Assembly: GCF_003171655.1 (NCBI RefSeq)
Contig: NZ_QFZL01000001.1
Span: 620,001 to 684,000 of the forward strand
Source: Stakelama portus
Lineage (GTDB): Bacteria; Pseudomonadota; Alphaproteobacteria; Sphingomonadales; Sphingomonadaceae
Reading direction: 5' to 3'
DNA length: 64,000 nucleotides
The position numbers and the translations under genes are program-made. The notes beneath the pieces were generated by a model. It saw nothing but the letters and a program-made list of their open reading frames with translations, made no database searches and had not been told where the DNA came from. This document shows, piece after piece, positions 1-7,704 of the stretch (the stretch's first letter is position 1; each line of letters starts with the position of its first letter).

Positions 1-1100
1 TCGTCGATGATCAGTCGCCATGCGTCGCGCGAGCTTTCCAGACCCAGCACGATTTGCCCGCCAGGCGGCGTGTAGCGCAGGCTGTTTTCGATCAGCGCGC
101 CGAACAGCTGTTCGACGCGCGCGCCGTCCCATTTTACCAATATCGTATATTCGGGAAGCGTGCTGGTCTCCAGCCGGACGCCGCCCGCCTCAGCGCGCTT
201 GCCATTGCTCCAGATCGCGTTGTGGATCAGCGCGCGCGGATCGACCTGCGCGAATTCGACCGGCAGGCGGCCAAGATCGGACAGCGCCACCGCGCCCAGA
301 TCCTTGGCCATGCGGTTGAGGATGTGATGATCCTCCGCCAGGCCCATCAGCAGCGCCTGGTCGACGGGCGGCTCGGCCTCGGCGAGCCTTTCGAGCCGCT
401 GTTCCAGATCGTGCACCGGTTGCTGAAGCTCGTCCGCGATCGTCACCAGCCAGGTGCGCCGCGCCGTTTCCAGACGGCTGAACTGCTGTGCCACGCGATG
501 CAGGTTGCGCATGGTCGCGGCGGTTTCGGCATAGCCCTGTTCTTCGAAATAGACGTCATGGTCGCCCTGCACGATGTCATGACTCATGCGATAGAGCGCC
601 ACCTGCGGGCGCGACCAGCGCCGCGCGAACAAATAGGCCGCGAGCAGCAATATCGCCAGCATGCCGAACAGGATCGCGCCGATACCGATATATTGCATGC
701 CCAGAAATTCGCGGTCGGCATCGTTCAGCTGTGCCGGGCGCGTGACGCGCAGAATGCCGATCGTCCGACCATTGATTTCGACCGCCTCCTGGGCGATCGG
801 TTCGCCTGCCATGCCGGGCCCGGTGACGGCTTGTCCTTCGGGCGAGGCGAGCTGGACACGGCCCGCCAGACGATTGTCGCCGGTCATGTTGAAATCGGCG
901 ATGAAACGGTCGAGCGGGCGCCCGGTGATCGCCACTTCGGTGGCGCGCTGGGCAAAGGCGCTCAGCCGTTCGCGATCCTGCGCGGCGAGCTGGGCCGAAT
1001 AGCCGCTGTGCATGTTCCAGACGAGCAGGCCGCCGGCAACGACGGTGACGAGCAGCGCCTGAGCGGCAAGCGCCGAGAAAATAGCGGAGAAAAGCCGCAC
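1..1100 (-). CDS. Degenerate sensor histidine kinase-like protein (partial, C-terminus outside window)
   Basis: Read on the minus strand from a GTG at 1100 (AGGGG a few bases upstream). It has a membrane segment at the N-terminus (LLVTVVAGGLLVW), a periplasmic stretch, a second membrane segment (IGIGAILFGMLAILLLAAYLFA), a linker, a dimerization region and the start of an HATPase_c domain with a good N-box (LIENSLRYTPPGG). This is the order of a two-component sensor kinase. The H-box reads WLVTIADELQQP where the family has a form like F-A-D-V-S-H-E-L-R-T-P, so the phospho-accepting His is Asp. The ATP-binding half is cut by the window edge, so G-boxes cannot be judged. It may be a pseudokinase or ATP-binding regulator. 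No response regulator is visible next to it. Confidence 0.75.
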   Translation of the reverse strand, partial: MRLFSAIFSALAAQALLVTVVAGGLLVWNMHSGYSAQLAAQDRERLSAFAQRATEVAITGRPLDRFIADFNMTGDNRLAGRVQLASPEGQAVTGPGMAGEPIAQEAVEINGRTIGILRVTRPAQLNDADREFLGMQYIGIGAILFGMLAILLLAAYLFARRWSRPQVALYRMSHDIVQGDHDVYFEEQGYAETAATMRNLHRVAQQFSRLETARRTWLVTIADELQQPVHDLEQRLERLAEAEPPVDQALLMGLAEDHHILNRMAKDLGAVALSDLGRLPVEFAQVDPRALIHNAIWSNGKRAEAGGVRLETSTLPEYTILVKWDGARVEQLFGALIENSLRYTPPGGQIVLGLESSRDAWRLIID

Positions 1101-1173
1101 GACCCCTAAAATCCCCCGAAAAACGCAGGCCTTGCCCAAGCGTTAGCCTTCGCCAGCGCTCGACACAAATGCT

Positions 1174-1401
1174 TTACCATGGACGGTTGTCGATCGAATC
1201 AAGGATTCGTGCGCCCGCCATGAAAACCGCGATCGGGCAGACCGCGAACAACAGCCAGCCGCCCACGCCGGGAAACCGATCAAGATAATGGAGCCCGCGC
1301 TCCACTGCGCCGGTGCCGAGGCCATAGATGACGAGAAACGCCTCGAACTTGGTCTTGATGACGAAAAGCCTAGCGAATCGATGCCACATGCACCGCACCA
1401 C
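1174..1401 (-). CDS. Small conserved membrane protein
   Basis: 75 residues from ATG 1401; a second ATG at 1389 would give 71. A basic start (RFARLFVIKTKFEAFLVIYGLG) leads into a first hydrophobic stretch, followed by GWLLFAVCPIAVFMAGARIL as a clear membrane helix. From memory, short proteins of this pattern occur in other sphingomonads; no function is known to me. It lies 52 bases after astB on the same strand. A CtrA-type box at 1454-1468 sits about 55 bases upstream of its start, so it may have its own promoter inside the end of astB. Confidence 0.6.
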   Translation of the reverse strand: MVRCMWHRFARLFVIKTKFEAFLVIYGLGTGAVERGLHYLDRFPGVGGWLLFAVCPIAVFMAGARILDSIDNRPW

Positions 1402-1453
1402 GCAAGCCGCGGGCCAATCCCGGAAACGCGTCAGTTCATCTTAAGAGACAGGG

Positions 1454-1468
1454 TTAACTGTAAGTTAA
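1454..1468. promoter_or_regulatory. Candidate CtrA binding site (TTAA-N7-TTAA)
   Basis: TTAA, seven bases, TTAA, followed by C, which matches the alphaproteobacterial CtrA full-site consensus TTAA-N7-TTAAC. It is symmetrical enough to read on both strands. It overlaps the last codons of astB and lies about 55 bases upstream of the small membrane protein at 1174-1401. Sequence match only; AT-rich words are rare here, which adds some weight. Confidence 0.4.
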
Positions 1469-2707
1469 CTCGACAATTTCCAGCATTTCGAGCAGCGCGC
1501 GGCGCGCCGTTTCGACACGCGCGATCAATGCGGGATCGGCGATTTCGTCCTGGGCAATCGCGTCGGGCCAATGCGCCTCAACGACTTGCGCAATCGCGTC
1601 GAGGCGGGCGTTGTCGACCAGAAAGCGCGAGTCGATGGTCGCAGGGTCGGCGACCACGCGCAGCCTGAGGCAGGCGGGGCCGCCGCCATTGGCCATCGAC
1701 TGGCGGACATCGACGACCTCAAGGTGACGGATCGGGCCGTTGCCGGCGACCATTTCCTGAAGCCATTGCCAGACCGAAGGCGTTTCGCGCGCTTCGCCGG
1801 GCAGGATCAGCGCCATGCCGCCATCGGGCAAGGTCACCAGCTGGGCATTGAAGAGATAGGATGCGATCGCGTCTTCCAGACTGACCCTGTCCGCCGGGAC
1901 TTCGACGATCTCGACTTCGGGAAGCGTGCCGCGCAGCGCGTCGTAAAATGCCTGGCTGTCGGCAAAGGCCTGTTCGTGCGCGAACAATACGCGCTCATTG
2001 GCGACGGCGACGACATCGTTATGGAACGCGCCGGCGGCGATTGCGGCTTCGGATTGCTGCACGAACAAGGTGCGCGCGGGATTGAGCCGGTGGCGCCGCG
2101 CGACCGCCGCGCTCGCCTCGCGATGCTGGCGGGCGGGGTAGGGGCCGCCCGAAACGCCATAGACGAAAATCTCGACGCCGGGGCGGTCATGCGCGGGCGT
2201 CAGCCGCATGTGATTGGCGGCGCCTTCATCGCCGAACGGCGCGGGAACCGGCGCGTGCACGGCAAAGCCATCGCCGGGAAAGGCCAGCCGCAACTGTGCC
2301 AGCGTTTCGGGCCATTCATGGCTGCGATGCGGCATGGTGAGCAGATTGGCGATTGTCAGATGGCAGCGGCCGTCGCTCGCATCGGGCGCGGGCGAAACCG
2401 TGGCGGCATTGGCTGCCCACATCGCCGAAGCCGACAACGCCTGTGCCTGCAGATGTGGCGGCGCTTCGGCAAACTGCGTGGCAAGGCTGTCGAGCCAGCG
2501 ATGGTCGGGGCGCGCATGCGGCAGGAGAATGCCCTGCCGTAATCCGAGCGCGATATTGGCGCGCATCTTGGCAATGCCCTGCAGCGCGGCCGCGCGCGGA
2601 TGCGAGACCAGCCCGCGATTCTTCGTCGCGGCAAGATTGCCCGGGCTCAGCCCTGCATAATTATGGCTGGGGCCGATAATGCCGTCGAAATTGATTTCGG
2701 TCAGCAT
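1454..2707 (-). CDS. astB: N-succinylarginine dihydrolase AstB
   Basis: Second enzyme of the arginine succinyltransferase (AST) pathway: hydrolyses N2-succinylarginine to N2-succinylornithine, CO2 and two ammonia. 417 residues, close to the family's roughly 440. The N-terminus NFDGIIGPSHNYAGLSPGNLA is the family signature. The presumed amidinotransferase-fold triad is Glu161 (FGDEGAANHMR), His229 (GAFHNDVV) and Cys346 (GGGPACLRLR). It is 30 bases downstream of astA on the same strand, so one operon with astA and the M20 hydrolase is likely. Confidence 0.95.
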   Translation of the reverse strand: MLTEINFDGIIGPSHNYAGLSPGNLAATKNRGLVSHPRAAALQGIAKMRANIALGLRQGILLPHARPDHRWLDSLATQFAEAPPHLQAQALSASAMWAANAATVSPAPDASDGRCHLTIANLLTMPHRSHEWPETLAQLRLAFPGDGFAVHAPVPAPFGDEGAANHMRLTPAHDRPGVEIFVYGVSGGPYPARQHREASAAVARRHRLNPARTLFVQQSEAAIAAGAFHNDVVAVANERVLFAHEQAFADSQAFYDALRGTLPEVEIVEVPADRVSLEDAIASYLFNAQLVTLPDGGMALILPGEARETPSVWQWLQEMVAGNGPIRHLEVVDVRQSMANGGGPACLRLRVVADPATIDSRFLVDNARLDAIAQVVEAHWPDAIAQDEIADPALIARVETARRALLEMLEIVELTYS

Positions 2708-2737
2708 GATGCGCTTCCTTGATGCAACTGCACGAAT

Positions 2738-3748
2738 TCAGCGGCCGACATGCATCACCCTGTCGCCTTCGCCCACGCCCAGCGCGCGCGCCGCATCCGG
2801 ATCGATCGCGACGCCGTCGCCCGAACGGCGCACCTGCGCCATCGCGCAGCGGAATTCCGCCAGCTGCCCGCTCGCGACCAGCCCCGGTTCGCCACCATCG
2901 GCGATGGCGGCGACCGTTTCGGTGCGCGCGTCGCGGATCGCATGCACCTGATCGGTGCGCGCGGTCATCGTCGGCCCGCCGTCGAAAATGTCGATGTAAT
3001 TTTCCCAGGCAAAGCCTTCATTTTCCAGCATCCGCATCGCCGCGCGTCCGCTGGGATGCGGCCGGCCGATCACCGATCGCGCGCTTTCGGTCAGCATCGC
3101 GATATAGATGGGGTGTTTGGGCATCAGATCGGCAATGAACTGATTGCCGTGGATCGCATTGAATTCATCGGCTTCCTGAAAGCTCATGCCGAAAAAGCGC
3201 CCCGCGACGCCGTCCCAGAAGGGCGATCCGCCGGCTTCGTCGATCACGCCGCGCAGTTCGGCGAGGATGCGATCGGCAAAACGGGCGCGGTGGCGCGCGA
3301 TGAACAGATAGCGGCTGCGCGCAAGCAACATGCCCAGCCCGCCGGCGCGCTCCTTGGGATGGAGGAACAGCCCGCCGACCTCGCTCGATCCTTCCAGATC
3401 ATTGGCAAGGCTGAGCAATTGCGCGCGAAAGGTACGGTCCAGCTCCTGGCTGTGTTTGGTCACCATGCCGATGCGATAGCTGTAGAAGGGCCATTTCTGG
3501 CCGACCTGCGTGAAGATCTGACACGTGCCGCGCACTTCGCCGGTTTCGATATTTTCGAGCACGAGCACGAACAGATCGTCGGCGATGTCGTCGCCGGTAC
3601 GGGCAAATGCCTGATGGCTGCGCTCCAGCTTGGCGCGCAACGCGTCCTTTTCAGGAGGCAGGTTGGTGAAGCCGCCACCGGTCAGCTTCGCCATTTCGTA
3701 CAAAGGTTGCAGGTCTTGATCGCGCGCAGCGCGGATTACGAACGTCAT
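2738..3748 (-). CDS. astA: Arginine N-succinyltransferase AstA
   Basis: First enzyme of the AST pathway: transfers succinyl from succinyl-CoA to the alpha-amino group of arginine. 336 residues from ATG 3748 (MTFVIRAARDQDL), near the usual 340. The frame stays open further upstream, but that stretch lies inside the M20 gene and is not coding. Typical features are the N-terminal GNAT-like part (LYEMAKLTGGGFTNLPPEKD), GGLFLHPKERAGGLGMLLAR and the C-terminal FDGGPTM. Its ATG overlaps the M20 hydrolase TGA by 4 bases, which implies translational coupling. Confidence 0.95.
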   Translation of the reverse strand: MTFVIRAARDQDLQPLYEMAKLTGGGFTNLPPEKDALRAKLERSHQAFARTGDDIADDLFVLVLENIETGEVRGTCQIFTQVGQKWPFYSYRIGMVTKHSQELDRTFRAQLLSLANDLEGSSEVGGLFLHPKERAGGLGMLLARSRYLFIARHRARFADRILAELRGVIDEAGGSPFWDGVAGRFFGMSFQEADEFNAIHGNQFIADLMPKHPIYIAMLTESARSVIGRPHPSGRAAMRMLENEGFAWENYIDIFDGGPTMTARTDQVHAIRDARTETVAAIADGGEPGLVASGQLAEFRCAMAQVRRSGDGVAIDPDAARALGVGEGDRVMHVGR

Positions 3749-4953
3749 GGATGCCCCTGTTCGGCGATACGTAAAATGGTGACGGCCGAAAGCGCGGCGC
3801 GCTCGGCCAGGCTTTCGGGAATCAGAAACTCGTCGGACGAATGGATGGCGCCGCCGCGTGCGCCCATCGTATCGACCACCGGCACGCCGCATGCCGCGAT
3901 ATTGTTGCCGTCGCACACGCCGCCGGTCGCTTTCCAGGCGATGGCGAGGCCAAGGTCGCTGCCGACTCGCTGGACCAGCCCGAACAGCTTTTCGGCGCCC
4001 GGATCAACTGGTTTGGGCGGGCGATTGAAACCGCCATGCAATTCGATCCGCACGTCATAGCGGGTTGCGACCTCCGCAATCGCTTCGTCAAGCGCGGCCT
4101 GGGCGCGGGCGATGGCGCCTTCGTCCTTCGGGCGGAAATTGATACGCAATATCGCCAGTTCGGGGACGACATTATTGGGTCCGCCGCCTTCGATCCGTGC
4201 CGGATTTACCGACAGGCCTTCGCCGCGAATGTCGAACAGCCGCACCGCGAGCGCGCCCGCCGCGACGATGGCGTTGCGCCCGTCGTCGGGATTGCGTCCG
4301 GCATGCGCGCTGCGCCCATGAACTATAGCCGAGAAATTGCCGGTTCCGCCGCGTGCGCCCGCCAGTGTGCCGTCGGGCAGGGCGGGTTCATAGGTGAGCG
4401 CCGCGACCTTGCCCTGCGCCGCGCGAACGAGCAGGGCGGCGGAGGAAAAGGAACCGACTTCCTCGTCCGAATTGATGACGACTTCATAGCCGATACGCGA
4501 TGCCAGCGGGCTCGCCTCGACCGCCTCCAGCGCCGCGAGCATCACCGCCAGCCCGCCCTTCATATCGGCGGCGCCCGGCGCGTTGAGGTGACCATTGTCG
4601 AGCCAGCGCTCGTTCTGAAACGGATGATCGGCGGGAAACACCGTGTCCATATGGCCGGTCAGCAAAATCTGCACTGGTGCTTGCGGACGGACGGTGAGGT
4701 GCAGGTGCCGGCCATGTTCGATCGTTTCGACCTGACCATCGGCAGTCACGTTCTCCGCCGGATCGGGGGTTTCGAGCGCAAGGGTTCCGGGCAGTGCGGA
4801 AAAGGCATCGGCGAGCTGGTCCGCCATGCGCGCGAGGCCGGCGAGGTTGCGCGTACCGCTGTTGATCGCGACCCAGGCGCGGGTGCGTTCGAGCATCGGC
4901 GACGCGGCGCAACGCGCTACAGCTTCGGCTTCCTGAGGGGATAGCGCAGTCAT
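3745..4953 (-). CDS. M20-family metallohydrolase (carboxypeptidase G2-like), AST-linked
   Basis: 402 residues from ATG 4953; GTG at 4962 is an alternative. Zinc-peptidase M20 motifs in order are GHMDTVFP (His101, Asp103), GAADMKGG (Asp130), SDEEVGS (catalytic/ligand Glu164-165) and IHSSDEF (His371), with a dimerization insert between (GRSAHAG). Carboxypeptidase G2 relatives cleave N-acyl-L-glutamates. The gene overlaps astA by 4 bases and no astE (succinylglutamate desuccinylase) is in view, so I infer it may remove succinate from N-succinylglutamate, the last AST step. A generic peptidase or deacylase role cannot be excluded. Confidence 0.85.
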   Translation of the reverse strand: MTALSPQEAEAVARCAASPMLERTRAWVAINSGTRNLAGLARMADQLADAFSALPGTLALETPDPAENVTADGQVETIEHGRHLHLTVRPQAPVQILLTGHMDTVFPADHPFQNERWLDNGHLNAPGAADMKGGLAVMLAALEAVEASPLASRIGYEVVINSDEEVGSFSSAALLVRAAQGKVAALTYEPALPDGTLAGARGGTGNFSAIVHGRSAHAGRNPDDGRNAIVAAGALAVRLFDIRGEGLSVNPARIEGGGPNNVVPELAILRINFRPKDEGAIARAQAALDEAIAEVATRYDVRIELHGGFNRPPKPVDPGAEKLFGLVQRVGSDLGLAIAWKATGGVCDGNNIAACGVPVVDTMGARGGAIHSSDEFLIPESLAERAALSAVTILRIAEQGHP

Positions 4954-4999
4954 CCCCAGCACCTAGCGTCAAAACGCGTTCAGGTGAACCTTTGCGAAA

Positions 5000-5893
5000 T
5001 CAGAAGTCGACCACCAGCGCGGCGCGCGTCGTCGTATCGGTGCTGTTGCGGTTCGACGTGGGGTCGCTTTCATATTGGAGATTATATGAAAGCTGCGCCG
5101 AAAGCGGACCGAGCACGCGGAAATTGAGCGCGGAATTGCTCGACACCGTGCTGTTGGCGGTCTGGATATAGGTCGATGCGGTCTGTTGAAAGCGGATGCT
5201 GGGCGCCAGATTCCATTTGAAGTCGAGCGACCCGCGACCGCCGACATAGCCTTCATTGGTGTCGTCGGTATAATGGGTCTGACGAAAGGCGGGGCCGACT
5301 TCGAGCTCCAGCGTCATCCCCGGCCGCTTGATCGGCGTGTAGCCGAGACCCGCCGACAGCGAATAACGTTCGTCGAAGCCGGAAAACCGGTCGCTTTCGA
5401 ACTGTGCCGCGCCATAGACATAGCTGCGGTCGTCGATCTTGTAGTTCGGCTCGTAGGCGGCGAGATAGCGTTCGCGCGTCGTGACGCCGAGGCTTTCCTG
5501 ATATTCCCCGCGCAGCCGCAATTTATGGCGCCAGCGATAGCCTTCGCGCCGCAATTCGATGGTTCCGACCAGGCCGATATTTTCGGTATTGCCCGTGGTG
5601 CGATAGCCACCCAGTTCGATCTTGCCCTTGAGCAGATCGAGAAAATCCGACTGGCGCAATCGGCGTTGCGCGGTCTGGCGCCGCTCGGTGCGCCATTCGG
5701 TGGCGATCCGGCTTACCTCGCGCGCGCTGTCGGGCGCGGCGGTCTGCGCATATTTGACGATGATCGCGACACCGTTTTCGTCGCCCGCGGCCATGGCCGC
5801 GTCGAGCATGGCCTTGATCGGCGGCGGAATGACTTCGGGGTCGTCCGCATTGGCGAGCAGCAGCGGGGCGGCAAGGAAAATCAAGATACGCAC
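5000..5893 (-). CDS. DUF481 family outer-membrane beta-barrel protein
   Basis: 297 residues from GTG 5893 (GAGG upstream), with an N-terminal signal peptide (MRILIFLAAPLLLANA). After a helical N-terminal part, the C-terminal two thirds are alternating beta strands (GKIELGGYRTTGNTENIGL, KLRLRGEYQES, LSAGLGYTPI) ending in a terminal Phe (LVVDF), the usual outer-membrane barrel signature. This matches DUF481 (YdiY-like), a family without an established function. It sits 46 bases upstream of the M20 hydrolase and 43 bases downstream of rppH on the same strand. Confidence 0.8.
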   Translation of the reverse strand: MRILIFLAAPLLLANADDPEVIPPPIKAMLDAAMAAGDENGVAIIVKYAQTAAPDSAREVSRIATEWRTERRQTAQRRLRQSDFLDLLKGKIELGGYRTTGNTENIGLVGTIELRREGYRWRHKLRLRGEYQESLGVTTRERYLAAYEPNYKIDDRSYVYGAAQFESDRFSGFDERYSLSAGLGYTPIKRPGMTLELEVGPAFRQTHYTDDTNEGYVGGRGSLDFKWNLAPSIRFQQTASTYIQTANSTVSSNSALNFRVLGPLSAQLSYNLQYESDPTSNRNSTDTTTRAALVVDF

Positions 5894-5936
5894 GGCAGCC
5901 TCTTACGCAGCGGGCTCGGGCAGGAAAAGGGCAGCT

Positions 5937-6434
5937 TCAGGGCAAAGCGCGCCATCGTGCCAGCGGTTCGGCGAAAACCCGCACCAGTTCGGTATAGATG
6001 GTGCGTTTGAACCCGACGATCTGGCCGGGCAGTTCCTCCGGCTCGATCCACCGCCATGCGCGGAATTCAGGTTCGGGCGTGGCGATATCGACGTCCTGAT
6101 CCTCGCCCAGAAAGCCATAGAGAAACCAGCGCTGACGCTGACCGCGCCATTTCCCCTTCCACACCTTGCCGATCAGATCGTCGGGCAGGTCATAGGTGAG
6201 TTCCTGCGGCGCTTCGGCGATCAGTTCGACCAGATGGCCGGCGACGCCGGTTTCCTCATGCAGTTCGCGAATGGCGGCATCGCGCGGGTCTTCGCCCGGA
6301 TCGATGCCGCCCTGTGGCATCTGCCATGCCTCCAGCGTCGAATCGAGCCGCTGGCCGACAAAGACGAGGCCATGGCGGTTTGCCAGCATCACGCCGGCGC
6401 CGGGACGATAGGGCAGATCTTTGGGATCGGTCAT
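5937..6434 (-). CDS. rppH: RNA pyrophosphohydrolase RppH
   Basis: 165 residues. NUDIX hydrolase that converts the 5' triphosphate of mRNA to monophosphate and so starts RNase E-dependent decay. Intact Nudix box: GGIDPGEDPRDAAIRELHEE followed by TGV (G-x5-E-x7-RE-x2-EE-x-G). The PYRPGAGVML start, QMPQGGI and the KWRGQRQRWFL segment are typical of RppH/NudH rather than generic Nudix proteins. A strong Shine-Dalgarno (AGGAGG) precedes ATG 6434. It is divergent from the cupin gene. Confidence 0.93.
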   Translation of the reverse strand: MTDPKDLPYRPGAGVMLANRHGLVFVGQRLDSTLEAWQMPQGGIDPGEDPRDAAIRELHEETGVAGHLVELIAEAPQELTYDLPDDLIGKVWKGKWRGQRQRWFLYGFLGEDQDVDIATPEPEFRAWRWIEPEELPGQIVGFKRTIYTELVRVFAEPLARWRALP

Positions 6435-6523
6435 GCCGGTCCTCCTAGTCCTTGCCGTCGCGGCTGTGTAGATAGCGCGTGCTTCGCAAAACGAAGCGCG
6501 TTGCGACTACAGGACCGGGCAGG

Positions 6524-7570
6524 ATGGCAAAGGCGAACAAGCGCAAAGCGGCACAGGCGGCACGGGGTGCCGCGATCAACGACGATTTCCGGCAGAAGAT
6601 CGCCGAGCGGTTGCTGGAAGGCGCCGATCCCGACCTGCTGGCCAAACAGCTTGCCGGTTCGGCCGGGCTTTCGCTGCCGCTGGTCGAACAGGAAATCGCC
6701 CGCGCGACCAAAAGCCCCTATTTCCTGGCGACCGAAAAGCTGCGCAATCGCATCGGCAAATGGGAATGGGTGCTTCAGAACGGCGCCCGGCTTGCCGCGA
6801 ACGATCCGCAAGGCGGCGAAATCCCGGTGATCGGCAAGATCGACGGCGAGACATTTTATCGCGACTATTATCGCGCGCACCGCCCGGTGGTGGTGCAGGG
6901 CCTGTTCGATCATTGGGAAGCGCGCAGCACCTGGTCGCTCGACTATTTCCGCGATGTGCTCGGCAGGCGCGAGGTGTTCGTCCAGACCGGCCGCGAAGCC
7001 GACAAGGATTATGAGATCAACACCCGCGATCATGGCGCGATGCGCAGCTTTGCCGAGCTGTACGAGCGGCTGGCGTCGGACGAGCCGACCAACGATTTTT
7101 ATATCACCGCCAACAACAGCGCCCAGAATATGGACGCGTTTCGTGCCTTTTATCGCGATATCGGCGGCATCCCCGGCATATTGCGGCCGGGCGGCGAGCG
7201 GAACGGCTTCATCTGGGTCGGGCCGAAGGGGACGGTGACGCCCTGGCACCATGACCTGACCAACAATCTGCTGATCCAGATGGTCGGGCGCAAGCGCGTG
7301 CGGATGGTGGCCAGCCACGACACGCCCAAAATGCGCAACCATTTCCATTGCTACAGCCGCTGGGGCAGCGACGATCTGTTGCCCGGTCCCGCGACTGCCG
7401 AAAAGCCGGCGGTGCTCGAATGCACGATCGGTCCGGGGGATGCGCTGTTCATCCCGATCGGCTGGTGGCACCATGTCGACGGGCTGGATCAGACGATCGG
7501 CATGTCCTTCATCGAATTTGCCTGGGACAATGATTTTTACACCGATTATCGAAGCTATGTCGCGTTCTGA
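6524..7570 (+). CDS. Cupin-like (JmjC/FIH-type) domain protein, putative Fe(II)/2-oxoglutarate oxygenase
   Basis: 348 residues from ATG 6524, preceded by AGGACCGGGCAGG; an upstream ATG at 6479 lacks a good ribosome site. The lysine-rich N-terminus (MAKANKRKAAQAARG) is followed by a helical region (about 20-95) and a cupin_8 fold (about 105-345). The expected iron ligands are His242-x-Asp244 in TPWHHDLTNN and His316 in PIGWWHHVDG; Lys256-Arg258 (GRKRVR) is placed like the 2-oxoglutarate-binding basic residue. Relatives hydroxylate proteins or small molecules. The target here is unknown and the neighbours give no clue. Confidence 0.8.
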   Translation: MAKANKRKAAQAARGAAINDDFRQKIAERLLEGADPDLLAKQLAGSAGLSLPLVEQEIARATKSPYFLATEKLRNRIGKWEWVLQNGARLAANDPQGGEIPVIGKIDGETFYRDYYRAHRPVVVQGLFDHWEARSTWSLDYFRDVLGRREVFVQTGREADKDYEINTRDHGAMRSFAELYERLASDEPTNDFYITANNSAQNMDAFRAFYRDIGGIPGILRPGGERNGFIWVGPKGTVTPWHHDLTNNLLIQMVGRKRVRMVASHDTPKMRNHFHCYSRWGSDDLLPGPATAEKPAVLECTIGPGDALFIPIGWWHHVDGLDQTIGMSFIEFAWDNDFYTDYRSYVAF

Positions 7571-7704
7571 GCAGCGCTTCGGGCGCGCGGGAACGGGGCC
7601 GTGCCCAAGCCGACATTGCAATGATCGGGGGTTTTTCTACCTTGGGTAAACGCAGTGACAGGCGTAGAGCGCCCGCCACGACATAAGATCCGCAGGAAGT
7701 TTCG

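Noticed and set aside
54..1109. 351-codon plus-strand open frame
   Set aside because: Antisense to the sensor kinase-like gene; its translation has no recognisable domain, while the minus strand shows membrane helices and an N-box.
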